Assembly (NCBI GenBank): GCA_000987045.1
Contig: LAKY01000055.1
Location: 62,001 to 126,000 of the forward strand
Direction of reading: 5' to 3'
DNA length: 64,000 nucleotides
Source: Clostridiales bacterium PH28_bin88
GTDB lineage: Bacteria; Bacillota; PH28-bin88
In this document: one piece after another, positions 1-7,826 of the stretch
How positions within the stretch are numbered: position 1 is the first letter of the stretch
How the letters are laid out: each line of letters begins with the position of its first letter
Position numbers and translations under genes: made by a program
Notes under the pieces: generated by a model
Told to the model about the DNA's origin: nothing
Databases searched by the model: none
What the model saw: the letters and a program-made list of their open reading frames with translations, nothing else

Positions 1-213
1 AAACCTATTAATCATGTTACCGTTAAGATGAGATTTAGCCGTAGCCAGATCCTGGTATTCATCCAATTGGGCCAGATAATACGTCATCGCTACAGAGTTC
101 GTCGACGGTCGGATGATCGGATTATCTACAATATCATTTATTTGTTTACCATGCATGTAAACTCGGCGTTTCATTGTCCTTAAGCTCGCTAAGTAATCCT
201 GAGGAGTTTTCAT
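1..213 (-). CDS. abfD: 4-hydroxybutyryl-CoA dehydratase / vinylacetyl-CoA isomerase, N-terminal part (runs off left edge)
   Basis: Only the first 71 codons are in the window. The reading starts MKTPQDYLASLR and continues with RVYMHGK, NPIIRPSTNSVAMTY and NGNMINRF. These match, in order and spacing, the N-terminus I know for the clostridial AbfD family (RVYMFGE, HPMIRPSIN, TYELA, INRF), a [4Fe-4S]/FAD enzyme that dehydrates 4-hydroxybutyryl-CoA to crotonyl-CoA. The related HpaB flavin hydroxylases share the fold but fit these motifs less well. The ATG at 213 follows a good AGGAGG at about 220-225. The gene lies downstream of a 4-hydroxybutyrate-type CoA-transferase, which would make its substrate, but a terminator separates them, so it probably has its own promoter in 214-330; I could not pick that promoter out. 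The Fe-S ligands lie outside the window. Confidence 0.85.
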   Translation of the reverse strand, partial: MKTPQDYLASLRTMKRRVYMHGKQINDIVDNPIIRPSTNSVAMTYYLAQLDEYQDLATAKSHLNGNMINRF

Positions 214-330
214 AGTAACCCTCCTTTTTCGTATTTGACAGGTGACCTCAAGGCTAATTGGTGGGTTAAAGACTGAAGAAAAATGTTAGTTTAATTCCTC
301 CATCAACTCCTTCATAATAAGTTAGATACA

Positions 331-365
331 AAACGAAAAAAGAGATCCAGGCCAGATGCCTGGAT
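331..365 (-). terminator. Rho-independent terminator after the CoA-transferase gene
   Basis: On the minus strand an 8-bp perfect stem (ATCCAGGC, five-base loop, GCCTGGAT; plus positions 345-365) is followed by TCTCTTTTTTCG. This is a standard intrinsic terminator for the gene ending at 533. It sits inside a 319-base gap (214-532) that otherwise shows no gene; the rest of that gap must hold the start signals of the next gene. Confidence 0.8.
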
Positions 366-532
366 TCAGAAAAAGTATGTGGTGGAAGGGCAAGCAATAT
401 GAAAGACGCAGGTGCTGAACACCAGTGCACCGTCTGTAATTAGATTTTACCAGAATCAACGGGTGTTTCTAATTATTTATGGTGAACGGGCGAATTTGGC
501 TAGCCAACGGTCGAAATGCCTGCCTCGCCAGT

Positions 533-1876
533 TTATAAGATCTTGTTGGTCTGTCGCCAGATATTCATTTTTTCCGCGGCCTTGATGAGGTCTTCTCGAA
601 AGTCAGGATGTGCAATGTTGATAATCCTTTCTACCCTCTCCCAAGTGGATCGTCCAGCGAGATCCGCTTTCCCCCACTCAGTTACCAAATAGTGAGCCTG
701 CGTCCGGGGATCGGTAACAATCTCTCCAGAAGGAAGGGTAGGCACCACCCGTGACTTGACCTCACCCGTTTTCTTGTCTGTATAAGTTGAAGAAAAGCAG
801 ATAAAGCTCTTTCCCCCGTTAGACATGTATCCACCCGTTAAGAAGTCTAATTGCCCGCCAGTACCACTAATATGCCGGGTACCTGATGACTCGGATGAGG
901 CCTGCCCAAAAAGGTCAACCTCAACACAGTTGTTGATGGTTATCATCTTGTCATTCTGGGCCATCACCCATGGGTTGTTGGTATAGTTCACAGGGTACGC
1001 GGCCAACCCGGGGTTATTGTCTACCCACTCATATAACTCCTTACTACCAACGCAGAAAGACCAAGTCCCCTTTCCTTTATCGATGTTCTTGCGTTTGTTA
1101 GTCAACTTGCCGGCCTTGTACATGGCCAGGTAAGCATCCACCAGCATTTCGGTTTGGCAGCCCAGGTCCTTGAGGTCGGATTCGGCGATCAAGGTTCCCA
1201 CGGTGTTAGGCATACCCCCGATACCTAACTGAATCGTGGAGCCATCCTCTATTTCTTCCACGATCAAGCTAGCAATTTTCTTATCGATTTCCGTTGGTTC
1301 AGGGGGAGGAAGAACAGGTAAGTCGGGGTTATCCCCTTCCACAATGTAATCTACTTCCGAGATATGAATGCTCTCTTCCTGACCTCCTAGAGCCCGGGGG
1401 AGCTTTTCATTGACTTCTACGATGACGATCTTGGCCTTCTCCGTAATTGCCTTTGAAGCTGTGTTGGTAAGGGAAAAGTTAAAATAACCATGCTGATCCA
1501 TGGGAGTAACCGAGATCATAGCCACATCCACTTCTAAGCTTTTTCGGTAAAATAGAGGTTTGTTGCGAAAAATCATGGGAATATAATTGCATAGTCCTTG
1601 GTCGTGGAGCTTCCGTTCATATCCACTAAAATGCCAGCTTGAATAAGTGAATACCTCTCTCTTGGGGTCCACATTGACGATCTCCAGTGGGCGCAACGCC
1701 AAACAACCCCTTACCTTGATATCCCGCAACTCGTCCTTACGGGCTGCCAGCGCCTTGTCCAAAACTACCGGATGGGCATGGCCGAAGTCATAGTCCACCC
1801 AGTCGCCGGACTTGATTACCTTTACCGCCTCCTCAGGAGTCCGCAGTTTTTGCCGGTACTCATCCATAAAGCTCAT
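533..1876 (-). CDS. abfT: 4-hydroxybutyrate / butyryl-CoA:acetate-type CoA-transferase
   Basis: A 447-residue class I CoA-transferase of the acetyl-CoA hydrolase/transferase family, which moves CoA from a donor such as acetyl-CoA to a carboxylic acid. The nucleotide-fold motif GIGGMPNTVG is at about 218-227, and the likely catalytic Glu is at about 243 in QTEMLVD, the site that carries a covalent CoA ester in this family. GGQLDFLTGG lies in the C-terminal half. The start chosen is the ATG at 1876 (MSFMDEYRQKL), nine bases after GGAGGG; a TTG nine bases earlier has no ribosome site. The acyl-CoA ligase lies 101 bases upstream, so the two may be cotranscribed. Sequence alone does not separate a 4-hydroxybutyrate from a butyrate transferase; the neighbouring AbfD start favours 4-hydroxybutyrate. 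VDA stands where I expected a residue pattern closer to SDG. Confidence 0.85.
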   Translation of the reverse strand: MSFMDEYRQKLRTPEEAVKVIKSGDWVDYDFGHAHPVVLDKALAARKDELRDIKVRGCLALRPLEIVNVDPKREVFTYSSWHFSGYERKLHDQGLCNYIPMIFRNKPLFYRKSLEVDVAMISVTPMDQHGYFNFSLTNTASKAITEKAKIVIVEVNEKLPRALGGQEESIHISEVDYIVEGDNPDLPVLPPPEPTEIDKKIASLIVEEIEDGSTIQLGIGGMPNTVGTLIAESDLKDLGCQTEMLVDAYLAMYKAGKLTNKRKNIDKGKGTWSFCVGSKELYEWVDNNPGLAAYPVNYTNNPWVMAQNDKMITINNCVEVDLFGQASSESSGTRHISGTGGQLDFLTGGYMSNGGKSFICFSSTYTDKKTGEVKSRVVPTLPSGEIVTDPRTQAHYLVTEWGKADLAGRSTWERVERIINIAHPDFREDLIKAAEKMNIWRQTNKIL

Positions 1877-1977
1877 CCTGAACAACCCTCCAAACTTTTG
1901 TAATATTCTTTATGTTCTGCACTCTCCCTAATTTTCCCTTCCGCTTACACCGCCATCCACGACCTCCTCCCCTTGAC

Positions 1978-3534
1978 CTAAAGAGTTGGTTCTCGGAATT
2001 TCTCCCGCAGTTGGGTCTTAAGGATCTTACCGGCGGCGTTCCTGGGAAGGGCTGCCGCAAACTCCACAGACTTTGGCTGCTTAAATCCAGCCAGGGATTC
2101 GGCACAGAACTCCATGATTTCCTCAGCGGTCACCTTGGCGCCCGGGCGCGGTACCACCACCGCGTGGACCGCTTCGCCCCAGCGGGAACTGGGAATACCT
2201 ATAACTGCGGCTTCCAACACTTTCGGGTGGTGCGCCAGTACCTCCTCCACTTCGGCAGGGTAAACCTTCTCACCGCCGGTGACCACCATATCTTTCTTCC
2301 GGTCTACCAGGTAAAGGAACCCTGCATCATCTACCCGCACCAGATCCCCGCTGTGGAACCACCCGTCCCGAAAAGCCTGCGCAGTGGCTTCCGGGTCCCG
2401 GTAATACCCCTGCATTACAGTTGTGCCCCGGTAGACCACCTCGCCCACCGACCCTACCGGCACATCCTGGGCTTGTTCGTCCACCACCCTTACCTCCAGG
2501 TGGATTAGCGGCCTGCCTACCGAAGGCGCCTTGTCAAGAACATCCCCGGGCTTCAAAACACAGGTGAAGGCGGTAACCTCCGTTTGGCCAAACAGTTCAA
2601 ACAGCCGGCACTGGGAAAATACCTCCAACAGGCGTTGTTTAACCTTCACCGGCAGAAGTGCCCCCCCGGAAAAGGCCACCTTGAGGGTAGTCGTATCCTG
2701 GCCCGCCAACCCGGGAAACTGCAGCAAAAACCTCCACATGGCCGGCACCAGAAATATGCCGGTAACACCCTCCTGGGACATTACCCGGGCTACTACCGCA
2801 GGGTCAAACTCCCGTACCATCACCACCGTACCTCCCAGGTACACCTGCATCAGCAGGCTAACCAGCCCCGAGGCGTGGTAAACGGGAACTACGCACATGA
2901 ACGTTTCTCCGGTACCCAACCCTGTTTCCAGGGCGGTATTTAAGATGCTTACGAGAAAGTTCTTGTGGGTCAGGACGGCTCCCTTGGGGTGCCCGGTGGT
3001 GCCGGCGGTATAAAGGATAAATGCCGGGTCGTCATCGTCCACTACGGCGCCAGGTTCGACGGGTGGGCTTTTTATGATAAGTTCCTCGTACTCGCTGTCT
3101 TCACCGGGCGCCATGGGTTCCACCACAACGAACCGGCGTACTGAAACCATTTCCCCCCGCACCCGGTTGATGTGATTGACAAACCGCCCGTCATAAATCA
3201 TCACACAGGCGCCGGAGTGGTTGACCACATACAGGATTTCCGGTGGCGCCGACCGGGTGTGGATGGGTACCACCACCGCCCCCAGTTTAGCGGCGGCAAA
3301 GTAACACTCGACAATCTCCAGGCTGTTGTAAAGCATCGTCGCCACCCGGTCCCCTCGCCCCACCCCTATATCCTTCAGGGAATTGGCCAGGCTGTTGACC
3401 CTCTGATTAAAATTCGAATAGCTGATCCTCCGGTCGCCGTCGATGACGGCCAACCGGTCGGGGAAGTTGCGAGCGTTCCTGGCCAGCACCTCTCCGGTCA
3501 CCAGGCTGCGGGACAACGCATCCTGCACTTCCAC
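1978..3534 (-). CDS. AMP-forming acyl-CoA synthetase (FadD-like)
   Basis: A 518-residue ANL-superfamily ligase that would activate a carboxylic acid to its CoA ester through an acyl-adenylate. The A3 phosphate loop YTAGTTGHPKG is at about 175-185, the A5-A8 core is seen as LFELFGQTE, GYYRDPEAT, GWFHSGDLV and DRKKDMVVTGGEKVYPAEVEE, and the C-terminal catalytic Lys is in AAGKILK at about 503. The start chosen is GTG at 3534 (MEVQDALSRS), preceded by AAGGAG; the longer frame begins at an unsupported TTG at 3591. A strong promoter lies about 100 bases upstream. The substrate cannot be read from the sequence; with the adjacent CoA-transferase and AbfD, a short or hydroxylated acid is possible, but medium or long fatty acids are equally compatible. 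Confidence 0.82.
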   Translation of the reverse strand: MEVQDALSRSLVTGEVLARNARNFPDRLAVIDGDRRISYSNFNQRVNSLANSLKDIGVGRGDRVATMLYNSLEIVECYFAAAKLGAVVVPIHTRSAPPEILYVVNHSGACVMIYDGRFVNHINRVRGEMVSVRRFVVVEPMAPGEDSEYEELIIKSPPVEPGAVVDDDDPAFILYTAGTTGHPKGAVLTHKNFLVSILNTALETGLGTGETFMCVVPVYHASGLVSLLMQVYLGGTVVMVREFDPAVVARVMSQEGVTGIFLVPAMWRFLLQFPGLAGQDTTTLKVAFSGGALLPVKVKQRLLEVFSQCRLFELFGQTEVTAFTCVLKPGDVLDKAPSVGRPLIHLEVRVVDEQAQDVPVGSVGEVVYRGTTVMQGYYRDPEATAQAFRDGWFHSGDLVRVDDAGFLYLVDRKKDMVVTGGEKVYPAEVEEVLAHHPKVLEAAVIGIPSSRWGEAVHAVVVPRPGAKVTAEEIMEFCAESLAGFKQPKSVEFAAALPRNAAGKILKTQLREKFREPTL

Positions 3535-3642
3535 TCTTGCCTCTCTCCTTACCCAAGCCGCAAAGCCCAAAATTCGTTTTCCTGTTAACAATTTAACAAG
3601 CGCCGCGATGGGTTGTGGTACAGTTACACTACATGGATTCTT

Positions 3643-3671
3643 AGTATAAATTGTACACCTTTTGGTGTCAA
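3643..3671 (-). promoter_or_regulatory. Sigma-A promoter with a palindrome in the spacer
   Basis: On the minus strand TTGACA is followed after exactly 17 bases by TATACT, close to the housekeeping consensus, pointing at the acyl-CoA synthetase gene about 100 bases downstream. The spacer contains a perfect inverted repeat ACACC-AAAA-GGTGT (3655-3668) that overlaps the -35 box, a common place for a repressor site. The 272-base gap 3535-3806 also holds a GC-rich hairpin near 3738-3775 without a U tract, perhaps a weak terminator for the dehydrogenase gene that ends at 3807. Confidence 0.75.
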
Positions 3672-3806
3672 ATGGCTAGGCTTTGCCGCCAGTGGTCGAA
3701 TTTGGGCAATATGTGGACGGAGGGCACCCTTAAGCGGTGGTAGAGACCCCCGCGCCCCCTGAAGCAGGAGGGCACGGGAAACCCGGAATAGGCTTATTTC
3801 CTGCCC

Positions 3807-4955
3807 CTATCTGAGAAGGTTACTGGACACCACCAGCCGTTGCACCTCGCTGGTGCCGCCACCGATGGGCATCAGGCGAGCATCCCTGTACATGCGCTCA
3901 ATGGGGTACTCCTTCATGTACCCGTAGCCCCCAAACACCTGCAGGGCATCGTCGGCGAACTTTACCAGCTCATCGGCATAGAAGGCCTTGGCAATGGAAG
4001 CCTCGAACTTGCCGTCTTTGCCGCTGTCTTTCATCCAGGCTGCCCGGAAGGCCAGCATGCGGGCAGCGTCATAGGTGACCTTCATCCTGGCAATTTTATC
4101 CCTGATCATTTGGAACTTGGCAATGGGCTGTCCGAACTGGGTACGGGTCTTGGCATATTCAACGGCGTCTTCCAGCATGGCGGCCATCATGCCGAGGCTT
4201 TCGGCGGCCAGGAAGACTCCCCGCTCCCAGACCAGGGCATCGGTAGTGGCGTGGAACCCCTTGCCCACTTCACCAACCACGTTTTCCACCGGCACCTTGC
4301 AGTCTTCAAACACCAGTTCCGCGGTGGGAGAGGTGCGGTGGCCCATTTTGTTCAGTTTACGGCTGACAGAAAAGCCGGGAGTACCCTTCTCCACGATGAA
4401 GGCAGTCACGCCGTCGGCCCGTTTGCTCTTATCCACGGTAGCCATCACCAGCACCACGTCCGCCATGGGCCCGTTAGTGATGAACATCTTGCTGCCGTTT
4501 AAGATATAGTAGTCGCCTTCAAGGTGGGCGGTAGTCTGGATGCCCGCGGCGTCGGATCCGGCATTGGGCTCGGTCAGGCCCAGGGCGCCGATCCATTCAC
4601 CGCTGGCCAGTTTGGGCAGGTATTTTTTCTTTTGTGCCTCATTGCCGTGCAACCAGATGGGGATGGTACAGATAAACAGGTGAGCGCCCAGGGAGAGGTA
4701 CAGCCCGGGGTCCTTGCTGCCCTTGGTAAAGGCCTCATAGGCTAAGAGGCTCGTAACCGCATCGGCGCCGCTGCCGCCATACTCTTCCGGAATGGGTAGA
4801 CCGCACAGGCCCATATCGCCAATCTTCTTCCAAAGCTCCATGTCCCATTCACCGGTTTCATCCCGGCGTTCCACGCTGGGAAGGACCTCTTCCCTGGCGA
4901 ATTTCTCCACAGTACGGGCAAACGCTTCCTGTTCAGGAGTAAAGCCGAAATCCAT
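3807..4955 (-). CDS. Acyl-CoA dehydrogenase, isovaleryl/long-chain active-site type
   Basis: A 382-residue FAD flavoprotein that oxidises an acyl-CoA to the 2-enoyl-CoA and passes electrons to EtfAB. Family signatures GLTEPNAGSD (about 127-136) and QVFGGYGYMKEYPIERMYRDAR near the C-terminus are present. In medium-chain enzymes the catalytic base lies in the C-terminal EGT motif; here that position reads GGGTSEVQ with no Glu, while Glu244 in WERG lies where isovaleryl-CoA and long-chain dehydrogenases keep their base (family knowledge; alignment done by eye). This fits the leucine/isovalerate-like set next door. The start is ATG 4955 (MDFGFTPEQ) after GGAAGG; the longer frame begins at a TTG. 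It lies 56 bases downstream of the amidase gene and probably shares its transcript. Confidence 0.85.
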   Translation of the reverse strand: MDFGFTPEQEAFARTVEKFAREEVLPSVERRDETGEWDMELWKKIGDMGLCGLPIPEEYGGSGADAVTSLLAYEAFTKGSKDPGLYLSLGAHLFICTIPIWLHGNEAQKKKYLPKLASGEWIGALGLTEPNAGSDAAGIQTTAHLEGDYYILNGSKMFITNGPMADVVLVMATVDKSKRADGVTAFIVEKGTPGFSVSRKLNKMGHRTSPTAELVFEDCKVPVENVVGEVGKGFHATTDALVWERGVFLAAESLGMMAAMLEDAVEYAKTRTQFGQPIAKFQMIRDKIARMKVTYDAARMLAFRAAWMKDSGKDGKFEASIAKAFYADELVKFADDALQVFGGYGYMKEYPIERMYRDARLMPIGGGTSEVQRLVVSSNLLR

Positions 4956-5011
4956 GTTTATCCTTCCTCTCAATTAAGAATATTCCGTTATATCTAACCC
5001 GGAAGGCGTTA

Positions 5012-5740
5012 TCATGTGCCGCTGTCCCCCGCCAGGTAGCCGGCAATGCCTGCGTAGACGGCCCATGCCATCCTGTCCTGGTAAGCCCGGTTATTGAGCA
5101 ATCTCTCTTCGCCGGCGTTGGAAATAAACCCTACCTCCACCATGGCCGCGGGTATTTCCAGGTTCCTCAACATGAAGATATTCCGCCGAACCATGGCAAC
5201 CCGGTCAGTGTTTTTCAAGCGCTGGCGGAGTTGCTGCTGGATACACCGGGCCAACCGCTGCCCCTCTGCCGAACCGGGGTCGTAAAAGGTTTGGGCCCCA
5301 GTCCAGCGGGTACCGAGACTATTGGTCTGAATGCTGATATACAGGTCTGCCCGGGTCTGTTTGACCAGTTCCAGCCTTTTCTTTAAATCCTCTTCTTTAC
5401 GCTCGCTGAGGCTCTTACCCGGTGTACCGAGGTCGGTATCGGTTTCCCTGGTCATGACCACCACCGCCCCTGCCTGGGTCAGGATGGCCTGCAGGCGTTT
5501 ACTTATCGCGAGGTTAATATCCTTTTCCAGGGAACCGCCAGGACCCACCGCGCCGGGGTCTACTCCTCCGTGGCCCGGGTCCACCACAATCACCCGGTTG
5601 ACCACCAACCAGGAAATGGTCCTGACAGCCTCCTGTTCTTTCCACCGGGCGGCCATCGAGTACACAGCAACTAACACGGTTACCAGGAGCAACACTTTAA
5701 TCAAGGAGCGGCGCCGTCTCCTCTTCACCCTTTGGACCAA
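5012..5740 (-). CDS. cwlD: N-acetylmuramoyl-L-alanine amidase, CwlD-like, with an altered zinc site
   Basis: A 242-residue Amidase_3 protein. CwlD enzymes cleave peptide side chains from muramic acid while the spore cortex is built. A basic N-terminus (KRRRRR) is followed by one membrane segment (about 13-30) and then the catalytic domain. The motif VVDPGHGGVDPGA gives zinc ligand His57 and the Glu in SLEKDIN (about 72) is the second; the third ligand, normally His in a SIHxN motif, is Gln138 in YISIQTNS. C-terminal MVEVGFISN is typical. The start chosen is TTG 5740, right after GAGGAGGGAGG; the longer frame uses a GTG at 5767. It is an odd neighbour for catabolic genes. The 284 bases upstream (5741-6024) hold no gene I can see and may carry its promoter. 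Activity is uncertain because of the Gln. Confidence 0.75.
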   Translation of the reverse strand: MVQRVKRRRRRSLIKVLLLVTVLVAVYSMAARWKEQEAVRTISWLVVNRVIVVDPGHGGVDPGAVGPGGSLEKDINLAISKRLQAILTQAGAVVVMTRETDTDLGTPGKSLSERKEEDLKKRLELVKQTRADLYISIQTNSLGTRWTGAQTFYDPGSAEGQRLARCIQQQLRQRLKNTDRVAMVRRNIFMLRNLEIPAAMVEVGFISNAGEERLLNNRAYQDRMAWAVYAGIAGYLAGDSGT

Positions 5741-6024
5741 GATCCTCCCTCCTCGGTGGCAAATCACGTAATTAGCATATTACGCCACCGGGGATGGTAG
5801 CACCTCTTTGACACTCTCCTGGCCTGCAGAATTTCCTCCCACGCCGGAAAAGTCTCTACCCGTCAATTACTGCATCCCCCCGGGGTACAATCCTCCGGCC
5901 CGGGGTGTTGCTCCGGGTCACCGGTCCTCTCTTCTCCCGAACTTCCTGCCACCACAATCTCTCTAATCCCAGGCTCTCCGTTGTTGATTGTCTTGGGGTA
6001 CAGGCCCAACCGGCCGCTCCGGGG

Positions 6025-6798
6025 TTACTCCGCCCGCCCGATAATGTAGCGGTAGGGGTCCACCTCTTCCCGTAGGATGCGCAGTTCTTCTTCCGTCGGC
6101 GGGTCGGTGACTTTCAGGTCATCGGCCCACAAGAGCTCGAACCCGGTGTTGGCCTGTACCTGCTCCCTGGTTACCCCGGGGTGAATGCTCTCCACCTTCA
6201 TCCGGCAGGTTTCCCGGTCGTACCCCATCACACAAAGGTCAGTGATGACCTTGTAGGGACCGCTGCCGGGGGGAAGGCCGGCGGCCTCGCGCGCTCCCGG
6301 GCCGGTAAGGTAACCGGGCGTGGTGATGAAGTCGCACTTCTCCACGAACCGTTTGTTGTTCTGTACCGTCATCACCATGGTACGCCAGCATAAGCTCGCC
6401 AGGTCGTTGGCGCCGCCGCTCCCGGGCATCCGTACCTTCGGGCGGCTGTGATCTGTACCGATCATGGTGGAGTTCAGGTTGCCGTACATGTCGATCTGCG
6501 CCCCGCCCAGGAAGGTGTAGTCTACCATCCCCCGCTGGCAGGTCTCCATGATGTCCGGCATGCTGCCGGCGGCCAGCGCCTTGTGGAAGGTACGGGAGTC
6601 CCCCACCGAGATGGGCATGGAGGGGAGCATCGGCCCCATCCCGCCGGCTTCGAAGAGGATCACCAGGTTGGGCGCGCTGGTTTTCTGGGCCAGCATGGCC
6701 GCCGCGCACGGTGCCCCGGTGCCTACCACCACGGTGCTCCCGTCTTCCAGGTTCCTGGAGGCCAGGCTGATCATCAGTTCCATGCTGTTGTATGACAT
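6025..6798 (-). CDS. gctB: Glutaconate-type CoA-transferase, subunit B
   Basis: A 257-residue class I CoA-transferase beta subunit that pairs with the protein encoded just upstream. ILFEAGGMGPMLP carries the expected catalytic Glu at residue 50, followed by YTFLGGAQIDMYGN and GSGGANDLA, all typical of GctB. Myxobacterial AibB, a decarboxylase of the same fold in isovalerate chemistry, is reported to lack this Glu; its retention here argues for real CoA transfer. The ATG at 6798 is 17 bases downstream of the alpha-subunit stop, so the two are coupled. Substrate is unknown; in this context 3-methylglutaconate, acetoacetate or another product of the leucine-like path is possible. Confidence 0.85.
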   Translation of the reverse strand: MSYNSMELMISLASRNLEDGSTVVVGTGAPCAAAMLAQKTSAPNLVILFEAGGMGPMLPSMPISVGDSRTFHKALAAGSMPDIMETCQRGMVDYTFLGGAQIDMYGNLNSTMIGTDHSRPKVRMPGSGGANDLASLCWRTMVMTVQNNKRFVEKCDFITTPGYLTGPGAREAAGLPPGSGPYKVITDLCVMGYDRETCRMKVESIHPGVTREQVQANTGFELLWADDLKVTDPPTEEELRILREEVDPYRYIIGRAE

Positions 6799-6815
6799 GT
6801 TCCTTACCCCCTTCC

Positions 6816-7811
6816 CTACCGGCCGCCGTTGCCGTTAATCAGGAATTCCTGGTTCCTGAGCTTCTGCATCTTCTCGATGCCTCCGCAAAGCTGCAGGTAA
6901 TCGTTGAAGTCTTTGGCGCCGTAGATGTACTTGTCCAGGAATGCCTGCAGGCTCTCCTCGCTCTTCTCCGCGGCCTGCCACTCCCGCAGGTGGTCTTCGT
7001 CGGAAAAGTATTCATAGGGCATGTTGCCGGGGTAAGAGCCGTAGGGCACCTCGATGACGGCGTCCACGCAGTAGTAGGGGATAACGGTCCGGTCGGGCTG
7101 CCGCCGGATCTCTTCGTGGGGGACCAGGCGCTCGGCGGTGATGATGAGCTTCTTGGCCGCCCGGGCCATGTCCTGGTCGGAGACCATGATCCCGTCGATC
7201 TGGCAGTTGCCGTACACGTCCGCCCGGTGGACGTGGATGATGCCCACGTCGGGGTACAGAGCGGGTAGCGCCGCCAGCTTGATGCCTGTATAGGGACAGG
7301 TGGTCTCCTCAAAGGCGCTGTGTTTGGCGGTGTCCGTCCCCATCATGATACGGGCGGGGATGAAGGGGATGCCCATGGCCGCGGCCTTGTACCGCCAGGC
7401 CAGGGCGGCGTTGGTCCATTCCACTGCTTCCACCTTGCCGCTCTCAAAGGCGCGGCGGGAGGTCTTGGAAAGGCCCCGGGCCTCCAGTCCCACCACATAG
7501 GCCACGTCACACCGGTCGAAACAATCCCCGGCGGCCAGGATCTGCATGTCGTGGGTGGCGGTGTGGCCGGACAGGCCCAGGTTTTTTTTGCGCTGGCGCA
7601 CGATCTCGTGCAGGACGGCGGCGGGGATGCGGTTGGCCCCGAACCCGCCCACGGCGATGTAGTCGCCGTCCTGGATCAGCCTCCCTACCGCCTCCTTGAC
7701 GGTGGTCACCTTGTTCTCCATTTTCCGGGACTTGTGGCGGAAGAACTCCCGAGCCTTGTCCACGTCAGGGTCCATGAACAGCCGGTGCTTGCCGGTGTTC
7801 TCAGATTTCAT
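6816..7811 (-). CDS. gctA: Glutaconate-type CoA-transferase, subunit A
   Basis: A 331-residue alpha subunit of a class I CoA-transferase. GDYIAVGGFGANRIPAA near residues 49-65 is the glycine-rich CoA-binding motif; YPDVGIIHVHRADVYGNCQIDG and SDQDMARAAKKLIITAE are typical of the GctA half. ATG 7811 has GGAGAAAC directly upstream and lies 15 bases after the lyase-like gene. Together with subunit B it would form a heteromeric (likely AB or A2B2) cytosolic enzyme. Length and motifs are normal, and I see no damage. Confidence 0.85.
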   Translation of the reverse strand: MKSENTGKHRLFMDPDVDKAREFFRHKSRKMENKVTTVKEAVGRLIQDGDYIAVGGFGANRIPAAVLHEIVRQRKKNLGLSGHTATHDMQILAAGDCFDRCDVAYVVGLEARGLSKTSRRAFESGKVEAVEWTNAALAWRYKAAAMGIPFIPARIMMGTDTAKHSAFEETTCPYTGIKLAALPALYPDVGIIHVHRADVYGNCQIDGIMVSDQDMARAAKKLIITAERLVPHEEIRRQPDRTVIPYYCVDAVIEVPYGSYPGNMPYEYFSDEDHLREWQAAEKSEESLQAFLDKYIYGAKDFNDYLQLCGGIEKMQKLRNQEFLINGNGGR

Positions 7812-7826
7812 AGTTTCTCCCCCCTC

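Noticed and set aside
1912-2508. Plus-strand 198-codon frame opposite the acyl-CoA synthetase
   Set aside because: Shadow of a real gene; no protein-like motifs.
3738-3775. GC-rich hairpin after the first acyl-CoA dehydrogenase gene
   Set aside because: Imperfect stem and no U tract; mentioned only as a possible weak terminator.
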